From Ignavibacteria bacterium (GTDB lineage Bacteria > Bacteroidota > Ignavibacteria > Ch128b), in assembly GCA_016873845.1 (NCBI GenBank), contig VGVX01000017.1, positions 1-40,575 of the forward strand: DNA of 40,575 bases, read 5' to 3'. The notes under the pieces are model-generated. The model was not told the DNA's origin and did no database searches. It saw only the letters and a program-made list of their open reading frames with translations. Position numbers and translations under genes: made by a program. Position 1 is the first letter of the stretch; each line of letters begins with the position of its first letter. This document shows positions 35,304-40,575 of this stretch, one piece after another.

Positions 35304-36019
35304 TCTCCTCTCACAAAAGGAACAAATCTCACATGCATCAAATTTTTTGTAGAAATCTTTTCCCCTTTTTTCTCCACAAGCACGAGCGATTGAACGAGGA
35401 AAGGTGATCCAACTGGAATAATCATTCTTCCCCCATCTTTTAATTGCTTGATTAATGGAGGAGGAATAAATTCCGAAGCGGCAGTTACAACGATCGCATC
35501 AAAAGGAGCATGTTTTTCCCATCCATAATATCCATCAGCGTTTTGTGTAAGTATATTTTTATAACCTAATTTTTGCAGAGTTTCATTTGAAGAATTATGG
35601 AGTTCAGAAATAATCTCGATCGTGAAAACGCTGTCGACTATCTCGGCAAGTATGGCTGCTTGATATCCCGAGCCTGTCCCAATCTCCAGCACTTTATGAG
35701 TTTTCTTCGGTTGAATTGCTTCGGTCATGTATCCAACAATAAACGGCTGAGATATCGTCTGCCCATAACCGATTGGAACAGGTCCATCATCATATGCATC
35801 ATCGATTCTGTTTTTTGGAACAAACTTGTGACGCGGGACAATTCTCATTGCAATTAAAACAGACTTATCAAATACGCCGCGTGCCTCAATTTGGAGCCGC
35901 ACCATTCTTTCCCTTTTTGATTTATATGGATCGTCGTCACGAAATGATAAATTATAAGTTAAACCCAACGTCAGTGCGGCTAAGAGTAAAGATAATCGAT
36001 TTTTTCCTATTCTTAACAT
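35300..36019 (-). CDS. pcm: Protein-L-isoaspartate O-methyltransferase, exported or membrane-anchored
   Basis: A 239-aa protein. Residues ~1-27 are a signal peptide or anchor (MLRIGKNRLSLLLAALTLGL), which cytosolic Pcm lacks. The catalytic domain is complete: 'PRHKFVP', 'AYDDGPVPIGYGQTISQPFI', SAM motif I 'VLEIGTGSGYQAAILAEIV', 'VFTIEIISEL', 'NADGYYGWEKHAPFDAIVVT', 'PLIKQLKDGGRMIIPVGS'. It repairs isoaspartyl residues by SAM-dependent methylation; an envelope form would need SAM there, so the N-terminus may instead anchor it facing the cytoplasm. Its TGA overlaps a GTG that is the expected start of the spermidine-synthase-like gene (35303). Confidence 0.92.
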   Translation of the reverse strand: MLRIGKNRLSLLLAALTLGLTYNLSFRDDDPYKSKRERMVRLQIEARGVFDKSVLIAMRIVPRHKFVPKNRIDDAYDDGPVPIGYGQTISQPFIVGYMTEAIQPKKTHKVLEIGTGSGYQAAILAEIVDSVFTIEIISELHNSSNETLQKLGYKNILTQNADGYYGWEKHAPFDAIVVTAASEFIPPPLIKQLKDGGRMIIPVGSPFLVQSLVLVEKKGEKISTKNLMHVRFVPFVRGE

Positions 36020-36041
36020 TCATTCACTCTGCAATCCAGCG

Positions 36042-36072
36042 GAAATATAAAAGGAGTTTATTTTTAGTTCAA
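36042..36072 (-). promoter_or_regulatory. Possible promoter of pcm
   Basis: On the minus strand TTG (36072-36070), 20 nt, TATATTTC (36049-36042): one mismatch to the TAnnTTTG box with the same spacing as the atpDC and HU promoters. It lies 23-53 nt upstream of the pcm ATG. Confidence 0.4.
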
Positions 36073-36085
36073 TGAAAATCGGAAG

Positions 36086-36508
36086 TCAACGAATGGAGAA
36101 AAACGGGCTGTAACAAGTATCTGATGGATTTTGAAGGTTTGTCAGCTTAATTCGATAAAGGTTGGAACTTGCCAAATGTGAAGGTACTTCCCAATTAAAT
36201 AATCCATCATCGGAAGTTTCTTCGGCAATCGAAAGTTTATGAGTGTGTTTCCTGTACAAATCAATCGCAACTGATTTTGCATCGGAGGAAACTGTCCATT
36301 GAATTTCTTTAAATGAATTATAATTCCAAATCTCTGAATATTTAGGTGAATTGATTCTTAGATGCGTTTGATCGACCTTCGGCGGTATGATGATCGTGGT
36401 ACCAGTAATATTTTCCTTTTCACGGCAGGAAATAATTATCAAAAACAGAGTAATCAGAATGAGATAATTAATGAAAAATATTTTCTTAACGATCATATTC
36501 ATTGTCAA
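36086..36508 (-). CDS. Small lipoprotein with Ser/Thr-rich GPI-anchored-like (Kre9/KNH) Ig domain
   Basis: 140 aa. Signal sequence with lipobox 'LIIISC' (Cys near residue 28); starts at the first, third or fifth codon are all possible (MTMNMIVKK). The mature part matches the PF10342-like beta-sandwich: 'LRINSPKYSEIWNYNSFKEI' then 'QWTVSSDAKSVAIDLYRK', 'DGLFNWEVPSHLASSNLYRI', closing 'YSPFFSIR'. In bacteria such domains sit on surface proteins; no activity is known. It is upstream of pcm with a 66-bp gap holding a possible pcm promoter, so it is probably transcribed separately. Confidence 0.7.
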   Translation of the reverse strand: MTMNMIVKKIFFINYLILITLFLIIISCREKENITGTTIIIPPKVDQTHLRINSPKYSEIWNYNSFKEIQWTVSSDAKSVAIDLYRKHTHKLSIAEETSDDGLFNWEVPSHLASSNLYRIKLTNLQNPSDTCYSPFFSIR

Positions 36509-36537
36509 TCATCAATTGTCCATTTTACATTTGCAAG

Positions 36538-36650
36538 TCGGGGAGAGAGTCAGTCAAATGACGGAGAACCTGCGACTTTGGCGCCGAAGGCGCCACGCTC
36601 TAGCCGGGCTGAGATATTTGAAGTTCTTTCAAATACCTTGACGCTCCCCT
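36538..36650 (-). pseudogene. Decayed tRNA-Pro copy with hairpin insertions (left copy)
   Basis: Aligned to the intact tRNA-Pro at 36852: the 3' acceptor (36538-36546), T-arm/variable region (36567-36578) and D-arm (36596-36613) match almost exactly. The 17-nt anticodon arm is replaced by another 17-nt sequence, TGGCGCCGAAGGCGCCA (36579-36595), a perfect 7-3-7 hairpin. The T-loop is interrupted by TCAGTCA-AA-TGACGGA (36550-36565). Between the D-arm and the 5' acceptor remnant (CTCCCC, 36644-36649) sits a perfect 8-5-8 hairpin (36615-36635). It cannot fold as a normal tRNA-Pro. Confidence 0.8.
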
Positions 36651-36851
36651 TGCTTTTATCCTTTTTTCTTCTTTCCTCGCCTCGGCTCGTGTTAGGAATT
36701 TCTAAAAAAGATCAATTGCCGCGGTATCCAAAACAAGTCGATTTTAATTCGCCTGGATTATCTTCAAGCAAGCGACTTTCAATATTGCTGCACAGCCAGA
36801 ATAGTATCGACCGGTTTTTCGATTGCGAAGAATGCAGGCATAAAACATTTG
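36651..36851. other. Spacer between tRNA-Pro copies
   Basis: About 200 bp with no gene, hairpin or repeat that I can defend. Slightly higher GC in places (GCCTCGGCTCG, about 36678-36690) than the surrounding intergenic DNA. Confidence 0.4.
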
Positions 36852-36926
36852 TCGGGGAGACAGGATTCGAACCTGCGACTTCTTGGTCCCAAACCAAGCG
36901 CTCTAGCCGGGCTGAGCTACTCCCCG
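36852..36926 (-). tRNA. tRNA-Pro (anticodon TGG)
   Basis: An intact cloverleaf on the minus strand: acceptor CGGGGAG/CTCCCCG, D-arm GCTC..GAGC with loop AGCCCGGCTA, anticodon stem CTTGG/CCAAG with loop TTTGGGA (anticodon TGG), T-arm GCAGG/CCTGT with TTCGAAT, discriminator A, no encoded CCA. 75 nt. It is the presumed parent of the two decayed copies on either side. Confidence 0.95.
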
Positions 36927-36967
36927 AATAATATATTTAAACAAAATTTTAAAGAACTCTAAAGCAA

Positions 36968-37047
36968 TCGAACATGCGACTTTGGCGCCAAAGGCGCCAC
37001 GCTCTAGCCGGGCTGAGTTTATCCCGCAACTGCGGGGCTACTCCCCG
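36968..37047 (-). pseudogene. Decayed tRNA-Pro copy with hairpin insertions (right copy)
   Basis: The 5' acceptor and TAGC (37047-37038) match the intact gene, then CCCGCA-AC-TGCGGG (37023-37036) with a few extra bases interrupts it before the D-arm. The D-arm is identical. The anticodon arm is again replaced by a 17-nt perfect hairpin, TGGCGCCAAAGGCGCCA (36983-36999), differing from the left copy by one loop base. The T-arm is partial (TCGAACATGCGACT) and the 3' acceptor is lost. The 5' acceptor is intact, so it may still be transcribed. Confidence 0.8.
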
Positions 37048-37147
37048 AATAATTAATGTTCAATATTTCAAAATGTTTATTTGCGATTCAAATTGCGGTG
37101 CAAATTTAAGATTTCTTTTAAATAAATTCTATTAAAAAATCTTCTCC

Positions 37148-37210
37148 AAAAAAAAACGCAATAGATTCTATCTTTTCACATTGTAATTGAGTTCTAAAAA
37201 GATAGAATCT
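37148..37210 (-). terminator. Terminator-like 14-bp inverted repeat after the hydrogenase operon
   Basis: AGATTCTATCTTTT (37163-37176) and AAAAGATAGAATCT (37197-37210) are perfect inverted repeats around a 20-nt loop. On the minus strand the stem is followed, after six bases, by T9 (37156-37148). It lies 42 bp beyond the stop of the maturation-protease gene, the right place to end the hydrogenase transcript. The stem is AT-rich and the T-tract offset, so termination strength is uncertain. The rest of 36927-37251 holds only the right tRNA-Pro remnant. Confidence 0.55.
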
Positions 37211-37251
37211 TTGTACATGTTAAAATGATTTTTGACGATAAGAGAATCTTT

Positions 37252-37728
37252 CTAGTTGAGTAATTCTAACTGTTTCAGCTTAGCGTTAAAAAATTTATTT
37301 AACGAATCAATGATCTCAGGAAGCTTTTGTTCAACTTCTACTGTTATCTTATCTCCGAAAGTAATTGCATCTTTTACTGATATGCCGCAGAGGATTATTT
37401 TGGGCAGTTTAATTTTCGAAGCTTCGAATAGTGAGAGTGAATTTGTAAAAGAAAGTGTATGGGGCGAAACGAATCGGGGGAGTTTTCCGTCTTCAAATTT
37501 TATTTCATAAACTTCGCCAATACTTTCTTCTTTTCTGAATGAATCAATTATGAATGCAACATCAAATTCAGTCAATTCATTCAGCAAGGAAAGCATATCA
37601 TCAGAATGCTTGATAAGTAAACAGCCGAAAGTATAACGATTTAATTCGTATAATCCTTCGGCTGCTATTAGTCCAATTGCATCGTCAGTTAAGAGAGGAT
37701 TCCCAATACCAACGATTGCAATTTTCAC
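37252..37728 (-). CDS. [NiFe] hydrogenase maturation endopeptidase (HyaD/HycI family)
   Basis: A 158-aa protein. Family motifs: 'IVGIGNPLLTDDAIGLIAAE' with the Ni-binding acidic residue at D15/D16, 'VAFIIDSFR' with D62, and 'VSPHTLSF' with H90, together the three nickel ligands used to sense Ni in the immature large subunit. It removes the C-terminal peptide after the last His of the large subunit, allowing the active site to close. The start overlaps the large-subunit stop by 4 nt (37725-37728). Last gene of the operon before the terminator-like repeat. Confidence 0.92.
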   Translation of the reverse strand: MKIAIVGIGNPLLTDDAIGLIAAEGLYELNRYTFGCLLIKHSDDMLSLLNELTEFDVAFIIDSFRKEESIGEVYEIKFEDGKLPRFVSPHTLSFTNSLSLFEASKIKLPKIILCGISVKDAITFGDKITVEVEQKLPEIIDSLNKFFNAKLKQLELLN

Positions 37729-39188
37729 AAGCGCGATCTTTCGTTAAGTAAATTTCCTTTTGAATCGAATATTCGCACAACCATTGGCATTTGACCAGGC
37801 AGTGAATGGGTTGCACAACCAAAACACGGATCATATGCACGGAATGCCATTTCAATTTTATTCAAAAGTCCATCTGTAATTTCAGCACCTTTGGTAATTA
37901 GTCCGCGTGCTGCTTTATTAATCGAAAGTGATATTGGTGCATAATTATTAGTTGTTCCAACAATTAAATTGACTTTTGTAAGAATTCCTTTTTCATCAGT
38001 TGTATAATGATGCGTTAGAGTTCCACGAGGAGCTTCCACAATCCCAACTCCTTCAGAAGGAGTTTCTGATGGAATAGTTCGAATATTTGTACCGGTAATT
38101 TCCGGATCGCGGACTAAATCCAAAGCCATCTCTGCTGCACTTAATAATTCAATCACTCTTGCCCAGTGAGTAGCAAGAGTTGCATGAACGGGTTTCCCTC
38201 CAAGTGTAGAATACATTTTTTCATATTCTTCTTGAGCAAGCGGAGTTGGCATTCCATCTGCTGCATTCAATCGGCTTAATGGAGTCGCACGATAAATCCC
38301 GCTCTCTTTCCCATCGACAAATCCTTTCCATCCTACTTCTTTCAGAAATGGAAATTTCAAATAAGTCCAAGGTTCAACGTGTTCGGCAACAACATCCAAG
38401 TATTCGTTCGGTGAATATTTTACAAATTCAATTCCATCTGGATCGACTACACGAACTTTGCCGTCATAAAAATTGACTTTGTTGTTTTCGTCAACCAAAC
38501 CCATGTAATAAGTCTGACTCGTAAACATGTCTGATAAAATCAAATCAACGTAAGCTTTGTTTTTAAGAACAACATCATTAAAAATTTGTAAAGTGAATTT
38601 ACCGAACTCCACAAACCATTTGCAGTGCTCTTCAATTTCTTTTCGCTCTTCTTCGTTAATTCCTTTTGTGACTCCTCCGGGAATTGATGTAACTTGGTGC
38701 GTTTGTTTGCCGCCAAGAGTTTTAATAACCTGTTGAGTTCGTTTCCTCATTTCGATTACTTTGCCGCCAATCTCGAGTCCAACTTTTGCAACCACACCAA
38801 GAATATTTCGTTCTGCAGCCGGTGCATCCGGACCTACGACAAAATCCGGTCCGCCAAGAGCATAAAAGTGAGTTGTATGATCACCAGCATAAAAAACATT
38901 GTAAAGCAGTTCGCGTAATTTCTTTCCTGTTGAAGGAGGCTGGACTTTAAAAACCGCATCACATGCTTTAGCCGAGGCCATGTGATGTGCTTCAGGACAA
39001 ACGCCGCAGATTCTTGTTGTGATTCGCGGCATTTCCTCAACTGGTCTGCCGACACAAAATATTTCAAATCCTCTCAATTCCGGAATCTGAAAGTATGTAT
39101 TTGCGACCTCCCCATCGTCATTAACGAAGATGTCTATCTTTCCATGTCCTTCCAATCTTGTGATCGGATCAATCTTTATCTGTTTCAT
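37725..39188 (-). CDS. [NiFe] hydrogenase large subunit, Mvh-type (group 3-like)
   Basis: A 487-aa catalytic subunit. N-terminal 'KIDPITRLEGHGKIDIFVND' is the conserved start. The first Ni-ligand motif is 'TTRICGVCPEAHHMASAKAC' (C61, C64, H68) and the second 'AYDPCFGCATHSLPG' (C455, C458, H461). The 26 residues after H461 are the peptide removed by the endopeptidase encoded next door. Close match in layout to MvhA/F420-non-reducing hydrogenases. It oxidises H2 (or forms it) in the cytoplasm, passing electrons to the small subunit. Start overlaps the small-subunit stop by 4 nt (ATGA). Confidence 0.93.
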   Translation of the reverse strand: MKQIKIDPITRLEGHGKIDIFVNDDGEVANTYFQIPELRGFEIFCVGRPVEEMPRITTRICGVCPEAHHMASAKACDAVFKVQPPSTGKKLRELLYNVFYAGDHTTHFYALGGPDFVVGPDAPAAERNILGVVAKVGLEIGGKVIEMRKRTQQVIKTLGGKQTHQVTSIPGGVTKGINEEERKEIEEHCKWFVEFGKFTLQIFNDVVLKNKAYVDLILSDMFTSQTYYMGLVDENNKVNFYDGKVRVVDPDGIEFVKYSPNEYLDVVAEHVEPWTYLKFPFLKEVGWKGFVDGKESGIYRATPLSRLNAADGMPTPLAQEEYEKMYSTLGGKPVHATLATHWARVIELLSAAEMALDLVRDPEITGTNIRTIPSETPSEGVGIVEAPRGTLTHHYTTDEKGILTKVNLIVGTTNNYAPISLSINKAARGLITKGAEITDGLLNKIEMAFRAYDPCFGCATHSLPGQMPMVVRIFDSKGNLLNERSRL

Positions 39189-40147
39189 ATTTGCTTTCTC
39201 CTTAGAATTGATGTCGGTAGTGAAAATCTATAAAACGTTCCAATCGGATCGGCTATTTGATCAAGAATTTTATCGATCTCTTCAAGTTCGTGTGCGTCAA
39301 TCACAGAACTCAATGCGCTGATCATCTTTGTGCCTTGATCGTGAACATTCGGAGGCGGACCGTAACAACCTCGGCATGCGATGTTCGCTTGCGGACACAA
39401 TGCGCCGCATCCATCCCGTGTCGCTGGTCCCATACAAATTAATCCTTGATCCAGCAGACATTCATTTGGATCTGGGACGATTTCGTAAGGTCTATAAAAC
39501 TTTTTCAGTTTTTTCTCTTTACGTTCACGCGGGCATTCATCACAGCAAGTTTTTGTACCTGCCCCCAGAATTGAACCTGCAGGCGGAAGCTCTTTACCGC
39601 TTAAAATATATTCAATCACATTCCATATTTGTGTCGGCTGAGGCGGGCAGCCAGGAATGTAATAATCAACTTCAACCTCTTGATCCAGAGATTTGACATA
39701 ATCCCACATCTCGGGAATTTCGATTTCACCTTCGGGCATTTTTGTGTGTGTTTGCGGGAAGACTCCGCCATTCTGCTTTACAGTTGAAGGAGAATCCTTA
39801 TAAACCCAATCAAATATTTCTTGTTTGGATTTTAAGTTTGCCAGTCCAGGAATGCATCCTTCATAGGCACATGAGCCAAAAGCAACCAAGACTTTCGATT
39901 TCGCACGAAGCAGATGAGCTAATTCCGCATTTTCTGAATTTCTGATCGAGCCGTTGAAAAGACATATATCAATGCTTTTATCTTCCATAGCTCGAACATG
40001 GTGGTATTTAAAATCGAGTGCGACAGGCCAAAATACAATGTCGAAAGCATTCGCTATATCAAGAATTTTCTCATGAACATCGAGAACGGCTATCTCACAT
40101 CCGCCGCAGCTTGCCGCCCAATATAATGCTAATTTCGGTTTAGACAT
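39185..40147 (-). CDS. [NiFe] hydrogenase small subunit, Mvh-type
   Basis: A 320-aa iron-sulfur subunit. The proximal-cluster motifs are 'YWAASCGGCEIAVLD' (C14, C17), 'VAFGSCAYEGCIPG' and 'YYIPGCPPQPTQIW'. A Cys-rich C-terminal part follows: 'TKTCCDECPRERKEKK', 'LLDQGLICMGPATRDGCGAL' and 'CPQANIACRGCYGPPPNVHD', as in MvhG/sulfhydrogenase-type subunits, for additional clusters. There is no Tat signal, so the enzyme is cytoplasmic. It transfers electrons from the NiFe site to MvhD. Upstream FlpD/MvhD gene ends 18 bp before its start. Confidence 0.92.
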   Translation of the reverse strand: MSKPKLALYWAASCGGCEIAVLDVHEKILDIANAFDIVFWPVALDFKYHHVRAMEDKSIDICLFNGSIRNSENAELAHLLRAKSKVLVAFGSCAYEGCIPGLANLKSKQEIFDWVYKDSPSTVKQNGGVFPQTHTKMPEGEIEIPEMWDYVKSLDQEVEVDYYIPGCPPQPTQIWNVIEYILSGKELPPAGSILGAGTKTCCDECPRERKEKKLKKFYRPYEIVPDPNECLLDQGLICMGPATRDGCGALCPQANIACRGCYGPPPNVHDQGTKMISALSSVIDAHELEEIDKILDQIADPIGTFYRFSLPTSILRRKQI

Positions 40148-40165
40148 TTTTTTCTCCTTTTAAAT

Positions 40166-40575
40166 TCAATTCTGTAATGAAACAGTTTCTGATTTAAGAT
40201 TTTTCACTGTCCCATTTGTCAATCTTAATGGACCGAGTTGTTTAATCTCTTCAGTGAATTCATTCACAACTTCAGCGAATCTATCCCCTTCAGATGCAGA
40301 GACCCATTCGAGTCTCAATCTTTTTGGATCAACACCAAAGGAATTCATCAATCTCTTGAGGAAGGGAATTCGTCTGATAGTCTTGTAATTCCCTTCTTGA
40401 TAATGACAGTCACCAAGATGACAACCCATTACAACTACACCATCGGCTCCGAGTTCGAACGCCTTTAAAATAAATGTTGGATCGACACGACCACTGCACA
40501 TTGTTCTGATAATGCGAACATTGGGTGCGGATTTTATTCGTGAAACACCTGCCAGATCGGCACCAGTATATGAAC
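40166..40575 (-). CDS. Hydrogenase iron-sulfur subunit MvhD/FlpD (5' end beyond window)
   Basis: The reading frame enters from the window edge; an internal ATG at 40501 is not the start, because family sequence continues upstream of it ('SYTGADLAGVSRIKSAPNVR'). Then 'IIRTMCSGRVDPTFILKAFE' and 'GADGVVVMGCHLGDCHYQEG' give the conserved Cys residues of the [2Fe-2S] site. MvhD passes electrons from the hydrogenase to heterodisulfide reductase (HdrA), where flavin-based bifurcation occurs in group 3c systems. An hdrA-like gene is therefore predicted upstream, outside the window. The C-terminus is 'NLKSETVSLQN'. Confidence 0.88.
   Translation of the reverse strand, partial: SYTGADLAGVSRIKSAPNVRIIRTMCSGRVDPTFILKAFELGADGVVVMGCHLGDCHYQEGNYKTIRRIPFLKRLMNSFGVDPKRLRLEWVSASEGDRFAEVVNEFTEEIKQLGPLRLTNGTVKNLKSETVSLQN

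Noticed and set aside
36538-36650. A functional tRNA with anticodon TTC (or TTT in the right copy)
   Set aside because: The loop would have C at position 33 and self-pairing CC/GG ends, the T-loop or acceptor is disrupted, and the identity elements are those of tRNA-Pro. Better read as decayed copies.
36362-36931. Plus-strand ORF of 189 aa across the tRNA-Pro region
   Set aside because: It translates the antisense of the lipoprotein gene and of the tRNA and its remnant; typical spurious ORF ('GETGFEPATSW' is translated tRNA).
36538-37047. CRISPR array
   Set aside because: The repeats are tRNA-like copies of unequal structure and spacing, not short identical repeats with regular spacers; no array was seen elsewhere.

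Overview
This is an AT-rich window (by eye about 35-38% GC) from a Gram-negative bacterium of the Bacteroidetes/Chlorobi/Ignavibacteria superphylum, most likely an Ignavibacteria-like lineage. The evidence is the many secreted proteins with 'QNYPNPFN' type-A C-terminal sorting domains of the type IX secretion system (T9SS), a PorV/PorQ-family outer-membrane protein, SusC-like TonB-dependent receptors with carboxypeptidase-regulatory-like N-termini, an atpD-atpC pair apart from the other ATP synthase genes (as in Chlorobi), and Bacteroidetes-style promoters (TTG/TTTG - 20 nt - TAnnTTTG).

Layout. 1-6.1 kb (minus): 3'-truncated TonB-dependent receptor-like barrel; a yceI-marR pair with a palindrome-rich control region; a T9SS-exported sialidase-fold protein; a DUF1573 protein. 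6.2-10.7 kb (plus): DUF72 protein, then SPFH/prohibitin-like protein, TrkH/KtrB potassium channel and TrkA/KtrA regulator as a likely operon. 10.8-12.6 kb (minus): atpC and atpD with a good promoter. 12.8-19.8 kb: an orphan sorting domain (gene remnant) and three large T9SS cargo proteins (small beta protein, double TolB-like propeller, phospholipase D-like protein). 19.85-31.2 kb (minus): a surface/secretion cluster of T9SS-type protein, OB-fold T9SS protein, lipoprotein, TonB-dependent receptor, PorV-like protein and NHL lipoprotein, split by a four-helix-bundle gene lying between 24-nt inverted repeats. 31.2-36.5 kb (minus): tRNA-Thr(CGT), a 31-aa AURKAIP1/COX24-type ribosomal protein, a zinc-ribbon/TPR protein, HU, a membrane spermidine-synthase-like protein whose N-terminus is disrupted or non-canonically started, a signal-anchored Pcm, and a small lipoprotein. 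36.5-37.1 kb: tRNA-Pro(TGG) flanked by two decayed tRNA-Pro copies in which the anticodon arm is replaced by a 17-nt perfect hairpin. 37.2-40.6 kb (minus): the end of an Mvh-type (group 3c-like) [NiFe] hydrogenase operon: MvhD/FlpD (5'-truncated), small subunit, large subunit, maturation endopeptidase.

The most unusual signals are not classical genes: (1) tRNA-Pro-derived repeats carrying palindromic hairpins, with a related 16-bp palindrome read in frame inside a protein gene, reminiscent of Rickettsia palindromic elements; (2) the four-helix-bundle gene with inverted-repeat ends, which looks like a small mobile cassette; (3) a T7 tract at the start of the spermidine-synthase-like gene that separates a GTGA-coupled start from the rest of the frame. 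All calls come from reading the sequence; no database search was run.
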